Made by a program: the position numbers and the translations under genes
Notes under the pieces: model-generated
Told to the model about the DNA's origin: nothing
The model's database searches: none
Seen by the model: only the letters and a program-made list of their open reading frames with translations
In this document: piece by piece, positions 1-11,284 of the stretch
Layout: each line of letters opens with the position of its first letter
Position numbering within the stretch: position 1 is the first letter of the stretch
NCBI GenBank assembly: GCA_030035585.1
Contig: CM057461.1
Span: 969,001-1,033,000 of the forward strand
Reading direction: 5' to 3'
Source of the DNA: Dugong dugon
Taxonomy: Eukaryota > Chordata > Mammalia > Sirenia > Dugongidae
Length of the DNA: 64,000 nucleotides

Positions 1-135
1 GGAACGACAAATCCATCACAGCAGCCTTTTCCCTAAACAATAGCCGCCCCTCTCCCTGCCCGGGTAGCACTGAGGCCCCGGCCATTAGTCAACCCCCTGA
101 AGTCCAAGTGGCAGAGCCCTCTCTCTGGGGTTTTT

Positions 136-316
136 TCTGTGTGCATGCACATACGTGCATGATGTGTGCATGTGTGCACACATGCATGGTGCTCCCATGC
201 ATGTGTCCATGCGTGTGTGGGGCGTGTGCACACATACACACACGGTGCGTGCCCTGTGTGCAGGTATGTGCTGCATGGTGTGTGTGCATGTGCAAATGTG
301 TGAGTGCATGTGTTCA
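136..316. repeat. (TG/CA)n-rich low-complexity tract with GTGCAT units
   Basis: Alternating purine-pyrimidine DNA built from imperfect tgtgcatg and gtgcacac units. It opens frames rich in Cys, Val, Met and His on both strands, which are artefacts. Such tracts can adopt Z-DNA and vary in length. Confidence 0.9.
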
Positions 317-319
317 CTT

Positions 320-1429
320 TTTTCCTGCTGGAGGACCTCATGAAAGAGACAAAAAGCCTCCTGCAGCCTGGCAGGCAGACCCCGCCCACAAGTAAGAGCA
401 GCAGCTCACACTGCAGATCCCTCGAGAGGGAGGGAGCCCAGCCCCACCCCCAGCCCGACACCCTGGCCCTGCAGATGAGGGCTCCCCCAGGTTCTGTTTG
501 TGAAGAAGGTGGGAGGGAATACTCCTGTCCCCCCAGGCCACCTTGTGGCTGTCACCAGATCTGACCCCCCCAAGCCTACCTGCTGGAATCCAGATGTTCC
601 CCAGCTGCAGGCATTGGTGCAAACTCTACCTTTGCCTCCTGACACAAAGGCCTTGTTGTGACTGTTGTGGGGGCCAGAGGAGGTGACGGCCAAAGTCAGT
701 CCAACACACTGTCCCCAAGCTGCCAGGTGGGGTCTGTGCTGGCAGGAGAGGACCCGCTGGTCTCTGTCCATTTCATGTTGTACACTGCCCTTTATCAGGG
801 CCCCACCCGGGCACCGGACTGGGGCGTGGGGGGCTTGTCCTCCTGCCCCTTGTCTATGTGTCCACTGCCTGGTCCTGCACCAGCTGCAGAGAAGACCCAC
901 CCTTCCTACGATGCCCCACACCCATCTTCTCACAATGTCATGAGGGACGGGGTGGGGTTCATGCCGCACCCTGAATGAGGTGCCTTTCAGGCTCCAGAGA
1001 GGCCCACGGTCTGGTGGCAGGCAAGGCCCAGCATGGAGGCCACTCTCTATGTCAGGGGAGGGTCTGCATCTCCGCCGTGATTTGGGGTTGGTGGGCGGCC
1101 AGGCCTCCAGGCAACTCTTGCCTCCAAAGGGGCCCAGGTTGGGAGCCCAGCAGTGGCTGGCTCAGCTCTGCCGGGCAGGTGGCCCCATGGCCACACCCTG
1201 AGATGGAGGCTCCTGCCCGCTCTCCAGAAAAGTCTCCACAGAGGCCTTTCAGGGTGCCTGGTGCTGACGTGGTCATGGGCCTAACCCCTGGGAGCTCCTG
1301 TCTCCAGGGGCGTGGCCCGCCTGGTGTGCTGTTTGGGGGCAGAGGCTCGAGGCCTGTTAGCCACAGCACTACGATGTTTCCACGCTGCAGAAGCGACTGT
1401 TTCTTGCAAAAGGCCCAGAGAAAAGCAGA
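320..1429. other. GC-rich unique stretch, no gene seen
   Basis: Roughly 1.1 kb of GC-rich, CpG-poor sequence without a recognisable repeat, splice-flanked exon or RNA. Open frames overlap on both strands without start context or family resemblance. The last part runs into the AT-rich island at 1430. Confidence 0.5.
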
Positions 1430-1680
1430 GCTGCTAATGAGGTTAGTTAAAGGGCGACCTCGTTTCGTTAGCTCCGGCGGTTAGGCGGCCAGGGAGGAGC
1501 AATAGAGAAGATTGCTTTTTCTAATTACTCTGTTAATTGATATAAAACAAAAAGGAGGCAGATTAGTTGCACGCAATTAGCAAATTAATTTTCGGCAATT
1601 ACAGACTCAGTAATGGAGCGTCTTTGAGGTGGCTGTCGGGCTCTGCGGCTTATTGATGGTTTTTCAGAGTGAGAGATTTA
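1430..1680. promoter_or_regulatory. Putative conserved non-coding enhancer-like island 1
   Basis: An abrupt AT-rich island in GC-rich DNA. It is dense in homeodomain-type cores: ctaattactc near 1521, gttaattga near 1532, and caattag and aattaatt in 1574-1591. No repeat family fits and no frame is open. Composition of this kind is typical of mammalian conserved non-coding elements near developmental genes. Conservation itself was not tested. Confidence 0.5.
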
Positions 1681-1705
1681 TGGGGAGGGCACGAAAGTGA
1701 ATACA

Positions 1706-1800
1706 CAGGCAGAGCGGGCAGGGCGGGCAGGGTGGGGACGGTGGGCAGGGCAGGCAGGGCAGGCAGGGCAGACAAGGCAGGCAGAGCGGGGAGGGCGAGG
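1706..1800. repeat. G-rich minisatellite (gggcaggca units)
   Basis: Imperfect 5- and 10-bp units such as gggcaggcag run for about 95 bp. Runs of three or more G at short spacing could form a G-quadruplex on the plus strand. Confidence 0.7.
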
Positions 1801-1889
1801 CGCGCTCGGCTTTTCATGATGTCTGCAGAGAGCTGAGGGAAATGCAGACCTGGGAGAGCTTCCAAGCAGAGAAAGAACAGAAAGCAGTA

Positions 1890-2194
1890 GGTGATGGTGA
1901 GGAAATAGAGAGACTAGAACCCACATCATTGCTGGTGGGAATGTGAAATGCTGCAGTGGCTGTGGAAACTGGCAGCTTCTCAACAAGTTAGAGAATTACT
2001 ACAGGACCTAGAAATTCTGCTCCTGGCTATACCCCCAACCACAAATAGATGCCTGTGCACCAACGTCCATCACAGCACTGCTGGCAATAGCCGAAAGGTA
2101 GAAACAACCCAAGTGCCCATCAACAGAAGAAGAGATAAACAAGCTGTGGTCCAGCCATACAACGGAATATTATTCAGTCATAAAGAGAACTGGA
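1890..2194 (+). mobile_element. Old L1 3'-end fragment, left half (split by a younger L1)
   Basis: The sequence matches the familiar end of L1 ORF2 and the start of the 3' UTR: 'ttgctggtgggaatgtgaaa' near 1930, then the 'cccatcaacagaagaagaga' segment and 'ggaatattattcagtcataaa'. The element stops at 2194 at a duplicated target and resumes at 5036. Divergence suggests an old L1M-type copy. Confidence 0.85.
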
Positions 2195-5035
2195 AATGAT
2201 GCCCTTTATCACCACTATTATTCTACATTGTGCTCGAGGTCCTAGCCAGAGCAGTTAGGCTAGAGAAAGAAATAAAGGGCACCCAAATAGGTAGGGAAGA
2301 CGTCAAAGTATCTCTATTCACAGATGATATGATCTTATACACGGAAAACCTCAAGGAATCCACAAGAAAACTACTGGGACAAATAGAAGATTTCAGCAAA
2401 GTTTCAGGATACAAGATAAACATACAAAAATCAATTGGACTCCTTTACACCAACAAAGAGAACCTTGAAGAGGAAATCACCAAATCAATACCATTTACAA
2501 TAGCCCCTGAGAAGATAAAATACTTAGGAATACATCTAACCAGAGATGTAAAAGATCTTTACAGAGAAAACTACAAGACACTACTGCAAGAAACTAAAAG
2601 AGACCTGCGTAAGTGGAAAAACAAACCTTGCTCATGGATAGGTAGACTCAACATAGTGAAAATGTCAGTTCTACCCAAAGCAAGCTACAGATACAATGCA
2701 ATCCCGATCCAAATTTTTTAATGAGATGGAGAAACAAATCACCAACTTCATGTGGAAAGTGAAGAGGCCCCGAATAAAGCACTACTCAAGAAGAACTAAG
2801 TGGGAGGCCTTACTCTACCTGATTTTAGGACTTATTATACTGCCACAGTAGTCAAGACAGCCTAGTACTGGTACAATAACAGATACATAGACCAGAGTTG
2901 ATACAGGAACAGAGTTGAGAATCCAGATATAAGCTCATCCACCTATGAGCAGCTAGTATTTAACAAAGACCCAAAGTCTATTAATTGGGGAAAAGACAGT
3001 CTCTTTAACAAATGGTGCTGGCATAGTTGGATATCTATATGCAAAAAACTGAAACAAGACCCATATCTCACACCATGTACAAAAACTAACTCAAAATGGA
3101 TCAAAAACTTAAATATAAAATCGAAAACGATAAAGATCATGGGAGAAAAAATAGGTACAATGCTAAGAGCCCTAATACATGGCATAAACACTATACAAAC
3201 CATAAGTAACAATGCACAAGCACCAGAAGAGAGACTAGATAAATGGGAGCTCCTAAAAATCAAACACTTATGCTCATCCAAAGACCTCACCAAAAGGGTG
3301 AAAAGACAACCTACAGATTGGGAAAAAAATTTTGGCTACGACAAATCCGATCAATGTTTAATCTCTAAAATCTACAAGATACTGCAAAACCTCAACAACA
3401 AAAAGACAAATAACCCAATTAAAAAATGGGCAAAGGATATGAACAAGCACTTCACCAAAGAAAATATTCAGGCAGCTAACAGACACATGAAGAAATGCTC
3501 ACGATCATTAGCCATTAGAGAAATGCAGATCAAAACCACAATGAGATATCATCTCACCCCAACAAGGCTAGCATTAATAAAAAAAAACAGAAAATAACAA
3601 ATGCTGGAGAGGTTGTGGAGCGACTGGAACACTTATACACTGTTGGTGGGAATGTAAAATGTTACAACCACTTTGGAAATCGATTTGGCACTTCCTTAAA
3701 AAGCTAGAAATAGAAGTACTATACGATCCAACTATCCCACTCCTTGGAATATATCCTAGAGAAACAAGAGCCATCACACAAATAGATATATGCACACCCA
3801 TGTTCATCGAAGCACTGTTCACAATAGCCAAAATACGGAAGAAACCTCAGTGCCCATAGAGGGACAAATGGATAAACAAACTATGGTATATCCACACAAT
3901 GGAATATTACACAATGATGAAGAACAATGATGAAGCTGTGAAACATCGTATAACTTGGTGGAAGCTGGAACTTATTATGCTGAGTGAATTTAGTCAGTCA
4001 CAGAAGGACAAATACTGTATAAGACCACTATTATAAGAACTCAAGAAAAGGTTTAAACACAGAAGAAAACATTCTTTGATGGTTACGGGGGTGGGGAGGG
4101 AGGGTGAGGGTTATTCACTAACTAGATAGTAGATAAGAATCATCTTAGGTGAAGGGAAAGACAGCACACACTACATGGGAAGCCAGCACGACTGGACTAA
4201 ACAAAATCTAAGAAGTTTCCTCAATACAATCAAATACTTTGAGAGACAGAGTAGCAGGGATGCGGGTTCTGGGGACCATGCTTTCAGGGGACATCTATGT
4301 CAACTGGCATAACAAAGCTTATTAAGAAAGTGTTCTGCTTCCTACTTTGGTGATGGCATCTGGGGTCTTAAAAGCTTGCAAGCGGCCATCTAAGATGCAT
4401 CAATTGGTCCCAACCTACCTGGAGTAAAGGAGAACGAAGAACACCAAAGACACAAGGCAAGTGTTGGCCCAAGAGACAGAATGGGCCACATAAACCAGAG
4501 ACTTCATCAGCCTGAGACCAGAACAACTAGATGGTGCCTGGCTACCACCAATGACCGCCCTGACAGGGAACAGAACAGAGGGTCCCTGATGGAGCAGTAG
4601 AACGATGGGATGCAGAACTCAAATTCTAGTAAGAAGACCAGACTTAATGGTCTGACTAAGACTGGAGGTGCCCAGGAAAGCATAGCCCCTGGTCTCTCCA
4701 TCACCCCAGACCTAATCTGAGGCCAACTCTTCAGACAGGGATTGGACTGGACTGTGGGACATAAAGTGATACTTGTGAAGAATGTGCCTCTTAGACAAGT
4801 AGATACAAGAGACCAAAGGTGCGGCTTCTGTCCAGAGGTGAGAGGGGAAGGCAGAGAGAGTTAGGAGCTGGTTGAGTGTTCATGGGGAATCAGGGGCAGT
4901 GGGGAGGAGTGTGCTGTCACAGAATGGGGTGAGCGGTTGGGGTCTCATAACAAAGTATGTAAAAAAAAAATTGTGTACGGGAGACTAACTTGAAATGTAA
5001 ACTTCATTTAATTACAACAATTAAAAAAATAAAAT
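2195..5035 (+). mobile_element. 5'-truncated L1 LINE (ORF2 3' part plus elephant-type 3' UTR)
   Basis: This younger L1 begins inside the reverse transcriptase. The catalytic motif FTDDMILY is encoded at 2317-2340 (FADD in most L1s). ORF2 sequence runs to about 3857 but is broken: open frames span 2230-2721 and 3139-3597 in different phases, so it is dead. A 3' UTR of about 1.2 kb follows. It holds a G-rich polypurine segment at 4087-4110 and ends in an A-rich tail near 5010-5035. Target-site duplications flank it: 'aaagagaactgga' at 2182-2194 and 'aaagcaaactgga' at 5036-5048, 11 of 13 identical. The 3' UTR resembles L1 of elephants as I remember it. Confidence 0.92.
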
Positions 5036-5385
5036 AAAGCAAACTGGAGTGCCACTCTACGCTGCGACACAGAGGAACCTAGAAAACTTCACGCTGAGTG
5101 ACAGAAGCCAGTCACCAAAGGCCAGATAGCGTGCAATTGCACTGCATGGGATGTCCGGAACCGGCAAATCCAGAGACAGAAAGCGGACTGGTGGTTCCCA
5201 GGGTCGGGAGGGTGGGCCAGGGGGCCCTGTTTGGGGGGCACTGAGTTTCTGTCAATGGCGATGGTAAAGATCTGAAAGTAGAAAGTAGTGATGCTCACAC
5301 AACATGGTGAATGCACTCAACACCGCGGAATCCTACACTAAACGTGGTTAAAATGGTTAAGTTTTAGGTAGTTTACGGCAGTAAA
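5036..5385 (+). mobile_element. Old L1 3' UTR, right half of the split element
   Basis: This continues the fragment that stops at 2194: 'gagtgacagaagccagtcac' near 5095, 'gagacagaaagcggactggt' near 5173, then 'ggtggttcccagggtcggga', the standard L1M 3' UTR order. It ends with a degenerate 'cactaaacgtggttaaaatgg'-type terminus near 5385. Confidence 0.85.
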
Positions 5386-5581
5386 GACGGGCTCCCTCAT
5401 GCCTGCCTCCGCAGCTCCTGGCGCCGGGCCGGATGAAAAGCCACGTGTGTGTGGGAGACCACGGCCACCGTGACGTGTGCCGTGCGCCCTGGCTGAGCGG
5501 CTCTGGCCATCACCCGCCACCCACAGCTCCTCCGAGAGGCACAGGGCCTGGGAGACTCTGCAGGGCAGCTGCTGGGCATGG

Positions 5582-5688
5582 GGCTGTGTGTGTGCATGCG
5601 TGTGTGCACGGGCATATGTGTGCAGATGTGTGTGAGCACATGCAAGGGCCTGTGCACATGTGTGAGTGTACGTGTGTGTTTGTGGGGA
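5582..5688. repeat. (TG)n-rich tract
   Basis: Imperfect tgtgtgcatg and gtgtgagtgt units, compositionally like the tract at 136-316. Confidence 0.85.
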
Positions 5689-5699
5689 TGGGGTCCTCT

Positions 5700-6350
5700 C
5701 CCGCACAATCAGGAGGCACTGTCTGTGTGATGGGCCCCGGGTGGCCTTGCCTGCAGGAGCCTGAAAGGCCAGCAGCTCACACATATGTCTTAGCAGTGGA
5801 CCCCACGCAGCAGTGGAGAAGCCCCCCTTGCTCCCCCGGAAGAGGAGCAGTGTGGAGGCTGCAGGGGTCCCAGAAGATGGATCCATGCCTCGGGGAGCAG
5901 TGGCTGCGTGGAAAGGACCCCCATAACAGTTGGAGTTTTCACTCTTCAGAGAGGGCCTGGGCTGACCAGCAAGGCCCCAGGGTTCAGTGCCCAAGCATTC
6001 GCCAGGGTCTCCTGGGCTGACCATGGACTCCAGGCATAGCCCACCATGGCTGGCCCTCCGCAGATCACAAGCAAGGCTTAAGTGCGTGCTGCATGCCCTT
6101 CTTGGTCTTCTTCAGGGACTGTGGGAGACCCCCACCTCTCCTTTTGGAACCCCTAGGCCAAGGCAGCAGCTTCTCACGCCAGCTTGGCCGGGTCGCTCAC
6201 CAAGGAGGAGAGGCGTGAGGCTGGCCAGGCTGCTGTGAGGCCACACTCTCCCTAGCCACACCATGGTGCTCCTGGCTTCACCGGCCCTCAGGGTCTCTGC
6301 CCATCCATCTCCCGGGTGCTTCCTGCAGACCGCCCACTCCCTTCCTGCCG
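5700..6350. other. Unique GC-rich stretch, nothing recognised
   Basis: About 650 bp of GC-rich DNA with overlapping random open frames on both strands (for example the minus frame 5338-6024). Part of that frame runs through the TG repeat, so it is unlikely to be coding. No transposon or RNA was recognised. Confidence 0.45.
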
Positions 6351-6351
6351 T

Positions 6352-6425
6352 GTCTCCCCTTCCCACCGTCTCCCCTTCCCTCCGTCTCCCCTTCCCGCCG
6401 TCTCCCCTTCCCTCCGTCTCCCCTC
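6352..6425. repeat. 16-bp minisatellite, about 5 copies
   Basis: The unit gtctccccttccctcc repeats with starts at 6352, 6368, 6384, 6400 and 6416. It is a pure pyrimidine strand apart from the G of each unit. Confidence 0.85.
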
Positions 6426-6483
6426 ACACACTCTTATCCGCCTGCACGTCATTCCTCTCTGCAGCATTTGTCAGCGCCTGAAA

Positions 6484-7045
6484 GTGTGTGTGCATGTGTG
6501 ACTGTGTATGTATATGTGTGTGTGCATATGTGTGCGTGTGTGCCTATGTGTGTGTGCATGTGTGACTGTGTATGTATATGTGTGTGCCTATGTGTGCATG
6601 TGTGCGTATGTATGTGTGTGTCCATATGTGTGCATGTGTGCATATATGTATGTGTGTGCATATGTATGTGTGTATGCATATGTGTGCTTGAGTGCGTGTG
6701 TGCATGTGTGTGTGCATATGTATGTGTGTGCACCTATGCGTGTGTGCATGTGTAGGTATGTGTGCATATGTATGCATGTGTGCATGTGTGTGTATGTGTG
6801 CATGTGTGTTTATGTGTGCATATGTATGTATGTGTGCATATGTATGCATATGTGTATGCGTGTGTGCATATGTATGCATGTGTGCATATGTATGCGTGTG
6901 TGCATGTGTATGCGTGCATATGTATGCGTGTGTGCATATGTATGCGTGTGTGCATGTGTATGTATGTGTGCATATGTGTGCGTGTGTGCATATGTGTGTA
7001 TGTGTGCATGCATGTATGTGCACATGCATGTGTATGCATGTCAAT
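6484..7045. repeat. Long (TGTGTGCATA)n tract, about 560 bp
   Basis: Imperfect tgtgtgcata, tgtgtgcatg and tgtatgtg units make the longest alternating purine-pyrimidine tract in the window. It produces apparent open frames in four or more phases (for example 6508-7377) with Cys/Val/Met or His/Thr repeats. These are not genes. The tract is Z-DNA-prone and likely polymorphic. Confidence 0.95.
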
Positions 7046-7584
7046 TTGTGACCTCCTCCGCACCCCAGCACCTTCCCCTTCCTCCCTCCTTCCTCACTGC
7101 TTTCCCTCCCCTTCTTCATCTTTTAAGCGAGACATCCTGCTTATTTTCTGTCCCCGCCCCCACCTGCAGCTGCTGCTCCTGCTGGTGGGGGCGCCGCCTG
7201 CCAGCACTCAAGTCCTCCATGCCCATTGTCTATTATGCTACAGGAGCCCCCACCTCTCGGGTGTCCCAAGGAAGAGGAGGTGCCAAGCCCATCATGGAGA
7301 GTGGCACCTGTCCGTCTGGGATGGGCAGGGAGGTCCTGTGGCTGCTTGGCACCTGCATAGGGCCGGTGGGTGGATGAAGAATGGACAGCAGGCGGGCAAC
7401 CAGTGGCCCAGGGCCAGAGCCACAGCCATGCTGAGAACATGCGGGGTGTGGGGGAGGCCTGGCGAGAGGCCTCTGGGGCCGGCGGGGCTGGTGTGGGACC
7501 CCCCCCAGGGGGAGGTGTGGCTCGTGGACGCAAATCACAGGAGCAGCTGGGGTGGGGCTTGTCTGTGTCCTTGTCCAGGGTCCC
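7046..7584. other. Pyrimidine-rich then GC-rich unique DNA, no gene seen
   Basis: It starts with a CT-rich segment (7050-7130) and continues as GC-rich unique DNA. No exon, RNA or mobile element was recognised. Confidence 0.4.
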
Positions 7585-7700
7585 ATCAGTACTAGCTGCG
7601 TGCCCTTGGACCTCTCCATGTCCCAGTTTTCTCAGTGGTGCTCCTGTGAGGATTTGAGAAACCCGGCACGGAGAGCAGTGTGCTTTGGCTGGAACAGCCC
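7585..7700 (+). mobile_element. MIR SINE fragment
   Basis: The order 'agctgcgtgcccttgg', 'ctccatgtcccagttttctc', 'ctgtgaggatttgagaaa' follows the MIR core (tgtgaccttggg, cctcagtttcctc, tgtgaggattaaatga). The copy is ancient and diverged. Confidence 0.6.
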
Positions 7701-8205
7701 ATTGTTCCGTCTAGACGTGGAAACGGGCAGCTGACTGGAGGACACCTGAGGCCTGAGGCTGGGATGCTGGTGCGCTGGACCACCCTCAGCTACCCCTCCC
7801 CACACGTTACACCCCTCACCGAGGGTACACACCTCCATGCTGGCCCATGACTCTGGGGCTTTAGAACGTTGTCTCTGGGATGTGCTCTCTCTGCCCCTCA
7901 CCCCCACCCAGTAACCTCTGTTCTCCCAACACCCAGAAGCTCAGGTGTCCCTTCCTCCAGGACACCTGCCCAGGGCCTGCAGGGGGTCTCAAGGGCCTCT
8001 CTGTACCTGCCGCAGCCCCCCTTCCTCTCTCCCCAGGCTGCGCTCCCTTCACGAGTCTGCTCGTCTGGGTATGAAAGCTGCAAGAGCAGGGTGACTGTGG
8101 ATCACGCCATCCTTGCACTACGCCTGAGTCTAGGAAGACAGTCACAGCTCCCGATGGTCTCTGGCCTCCGTGCCGCCCTCAGCTGAGACCCATCATGCCT
8201 GTCCA
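7701..8205. other. Unique stretch, nothing recognised
   Basis: GC-rich sequence of about 500 bp between the MIR and the 32-bp minisatellite. Several short frames overlap on both strands and none has a recognisable product. Confidence 0.4.
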
Positions 8206-8960
8206 GCTTAAACTCTTCATGGCGCCCCACCTCCTGCAGCATATACTCTTCATGGCCCCCCATGTCCTACAGGATGAACTTTCCATGGTCCCCCCACTTC
8301 CTGCAGGATACACTCTTCATGGCCCCCCACTTCCTGCAGGATACACTCTCTACAGCTCCCACTTCCTGCAGGATACACTCTCTACAGCTCCCACTTCCTG
8401 CAGGATACACTCTCTACAGCTCCCACTTCCTGCAGGATACACTCTCTACAGCTCCCACTTCCTGCAGGATACACTCTCTACAGCTCCCACTTCCTGCAGG
8501 ATACACTCTCTACAGCTCCCACTTCCTGCAGGATACACTCTCTACAGCTCCCACTTCCTGCAGGATACACTCTCTACAGCTCCCACTTCCTGCAGGATAC
8601 ACTCTCTACAGCTCCCACTTCCTGCAGGATACACTCTCTACAGCTCCCACTTCCTGCAGGATACACTCTCTACAGCTCCCACTTCCTGCAGGATACACTC
8701 TCTACAGCTCCCACTTCCTGCAGGATACACTCTCCATGGCCCTTCCACCTCCTGCAGGATGAACTCTCCATGGCTCCCCACCTCCTGCAGGATACAGTCT
8801 CCATGGCTCCCCACTTCCTGCAGGATACACTCTCTATGGCTCCCACTTCCTGCAGGATATACTGTCCACAGCCCCCCCACTTCCTGCAGGATGAACTCTC
8901 TATGGTGCCTGACTTCCTGTAGGATACGCTCTCCATGGCCCCCAACTTCCTGCAGGATAA
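8206..8960. repeat. 32-bp minisatellite (VNTR) with a homogenised core
   Basis: The unit 'cttcctgcaggatacactc' plus 'tctacagctccca' has a period of exactly 32 bp. About 13 copies between about 8335 and 8735 are nearly identical. Flanking copies (8206-8335 and 8735-8960) are more diverged and carry 'catggccccc' variants. The unit lacks stops in a frame, so an open frame of 283 codons (8195-9046) covers the array. 32 is not a multiple of 3, so each successive copy is read in the next phase. That argues for a minisatellite and not a protein repeat. Confidence 0.95.
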
Positions 8961-9051
8961 AGCCCACGCTGTCCCTTGGCAGGGCCAAATCCCTGCCGGG
9001 TGCCAAGCCACCTCCCTGCTCCAACCTCACATCTCCGCCAGGCTAAGCAAC

Positions 9052-9067
9052 TTTTTTTTTTTTTTTT
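9052..9067. repeat. Poly(T) tract
   Basis: Sixteen consecutive T, followed by AT-rich sequence to about 9175. It may be the antisense tail of an old retroposon that I cannot name. Confidence 0.6.
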
Positions 9068-9573
9068 AAATATATTCATTCTTTAAACAGCTTGGAAGTT
9101 TTACAGAAATAGTTTAAACCCTTAACAGATATTCTTTCAAAAATTTTTATGATGCAGGATTTAAAAATACACAGAATAAAGACCAGCACACCCACCAGCC
9201 CACCCACCACCCAGACTCAGCCCCGTTTCCCTCACTTGCCACCTTCCTTGTCCTACCTTGCTTTGCCAGTTGTTTTCCTCTGTGTTTTTGAAACCAGGAA
9301 CGTTTCTGTGCCTCCCACGATGCCTTTACCTCACCTTACATGATGACTGATAACTCCTGGAGCCTCCCTCTGCTGGGGCCCAGGACCCGCTGCCCCCAGC
9401 TGCTTCCCAAAAGGCCCGTCTGCTCCTGTCTGCTCCCACCTGCGCCTCCCAAAGTGGCCAAAATTCATTTAGTCTGCAAGACTCTGGATCTCTTCAATCA
9501 CCTTTTGAAAACCCATCTTTGTCTGTTTTCCTCTCATATTTTAAAACAATTTTATTGCAGTAACTGACATATG
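9068..9573. other. AT-rich then unique DNA, possible old retroposon remains
   Basis: The segments 'tttaaacagcttggaagttt' near 9083 and 'aaaacaattttattgcagta' near 9543 suggest degraded interspersed repeat. I could not assign a family. No coding signal. Confidence 0.35.
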
Positions 9574-9757
9574 GATGGTGCAAATAGCTAATGTGCTTGG
9601 CTGCTAACTGAAAGGTTCAAGGTTCAAGTCCACCCAGAGTCACCTTGGAAGAAAGGCCTGGCAATCTACTTGAGAAAAATCAGCCACTGAAAACCCTATG
9701 GAGCACAGTTCTTCTCTAACACATGTGGGGGAGCCAGGAGTTGGGTTGGCCTGATGG
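9574..9757 (+). mobile_element. AfroSINE-type SINE
   Basis: It has the typical order of this family: a tRNA-like head (ggtgcaaatagctaatgtgc, ggttcaagtccacccagag as B-box region), then gaaaggcctggcaatctact, cagccactgaaaaccctatg, gagcacagttcttctct, and an RTE-like tail ending near gccaggagttgggttggcc. Moderately diverged. Confidence 0.9.
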
Positions 9758-10439
9758 GATTCTTTCTGCTTCTACCTCTTCACACAGCCTGCTCCCAGAA
9801 GCCTCTTCCATTTTTCCCTGGAAATCATGGGGTTTAATGTTACAAGATGTTACACCCCACTTCGAGTTGGAGTGAAGCGAATGGATGGAACTGTCTGCTC
9901 ACAGGGCCTGGTGGAAATGCCGCTTGCAGATGAACCTGTCTTGCGCCCATCTCTCCTTGTCCCCTCAGTTCCCAGGCCAGGGTCTGAGCTTGCCTCTCAA
10001 GGGTTGCACAGCACGATGGATGTGCAGAGGGAAGGACTGAGGGTGGACTCGGCGCTGGCCCCTCCCACGCTACCTGTGAGTGAAAACCCAAAGGGCAAAG
10101 CGTGGTCCCTGGTGACACCAGGACCTTACCCTGCCTCTGTCCTTGGTTGGGATGGGTGCTGTAGTGGCTGAGGTGGGTGACCAAGCCCCCTGTCACCTGG
10201 TCTTCCTCAGCTAGGGGCCGACTTTCTCCCTTCCCAAGCCCACCCCCAAATGCTTTGTCTTGAGGGCCCCATGTTCCTGGGAAGTGACTTCAGTTTGTGC
10301 TTGGGCTTGTAACTGGGCCAACACTTAGTTCACAGTCCCAAGAACAGAGCATGCCAGTCGCCCTGTAAGAACGTGTTGTGGGCTTGACACAGGGTGCTCC
10401 CAGGCGCTGAGCCTGTCGGGAGGGGGTCTGATCATGACA
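9758..10439. other. Unique DNA, nothing recognised
   Basis: About 680 bp of GC-rich sequence with random frames on both strands. No repeat or exon recognised. Confidence 0.4.
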
Positions 10440-10795
10440 CACTGGCTGCTGCCCACTGCCCGCCACCCACTGTCCACTGCCCACCGCCCACCGCCCACTG
10501 CCCACCACCCACTGCCCACCACCCACTGTCCACTGCCCACTGTCCACAACCTACCACCCACAACCCACCGCCCACTGCCCACCACCCACTGTCCACTGCC
10601 CACTGCCTACCGCCCACTGCCCACCACCCACTGTCCACTGCCCACTGCCCACCGCCCACTGCCCACCTCCCACTACCCACCACCCACTGTCCACTGCCCA
10701 CTGTCCACCACCTACCACCTACCACCCACAACCCACCACCCACTGCCCACCACCCACTGTCCACTGCCAACTGCCTACCGCCCACCACTGGATGC
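10440..10795. repeat. C-rich minisatellite (cccactgcccacca units)
   Basis: Built from 7-bp words (ccactgc, ccaccac, ccactgt) in changing order over about 355 bp, with very few G on the plus strand. The minus strand has many GGG runs at 3-4 nt spacing and is a strong G-quadruplex candidate. Open frames on both strands are Pro/Thr/His or Trp/Gly/Val repeats and are artefacts. Confidence 0.93.
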
Positions 10796-11089
10796 CCTGC
10801 TTGGGCCTGGCTGGCACCACAATGAGCTGACAACATTTTCAACCTCTCAGACCCAACTACCAGAAGCTGGGCTCCCTCCACCGCCCCCCATCTGGAAGGG
10901 AAGGGGAAAGGAGGTTAATAAGAAAGAAGAAGCTGCAGTCTTTTGTTCTCCTTGTTCTCCATGTTGATGTTGTGCTCCGTCAGGAAGGCAGCCATAACCA
11001 AACGACGGGCACCCACCACCCGCTCAGCCCGGACGGGGGGGCAGGTGGGGCTGCCGGGCAGGTAGGAGGTGTATGGAAGATAGCTCTGG

Positions 11090-11284
11090 GCCAGAGAGAG
11101 AGACAGAGAGAGATAGAGAGACAGAGAGAGACAAAGAGAAAGGCAGAGACAGAGACATACACAGGTGGAGACAGAGAAAAGGCAGAGACAGACAGAGACC
11201 GAGAGACAGGTAGAGACAGACACAGATAGACCGACACAGAGACAGACAGAGACAGAGACAGACACACAGAGAGACAGAGAGAGT
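11090..11284. repeat. (GAGACA)n/(GAGA)n purine-rich simple repeat
   Basis: Imperfect gagacagaga and cagacagaga units over about 195 bp. The plus strand is almost pure purine apart from scattered C and T, a possible triplex (H-DNA) former. Confidence 0.93.

Noticed and set aside
2230-3597. Active L1 reverse transcriptase
   Set aside because: The element is 5'-truncated and its reading frame is broken between 2721 and 3139.
5395-5575. Possible CpG-island promoter upstream of the TG tract
   Set aside because: A few CpGs cluster here but the stretch is short, lacks core promoter words and no exon follows.
6508-7377. 289-codon Cys/Val/Met-rich frame and its His/Thr-rich antisense partners
   Set aside because: Translation of (TGTGTGCATA)n. 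Similar frames appear in every TG/CA tract of the window.
8206-8960. CRISPR-like array of 32-bp direct repeats
   Set aside because: Repeats are head-to-tail without spacers and the DNA is mammalian, so this is a minisatellite.
8195-9046. 283-codon open frame with Leu-Pro-Ala-Gly-Tyr repeats
   Set aside because: It is generated by the 32-bp minisatellite. The period shifts the frame at each copy and the flanks show no exon signals.
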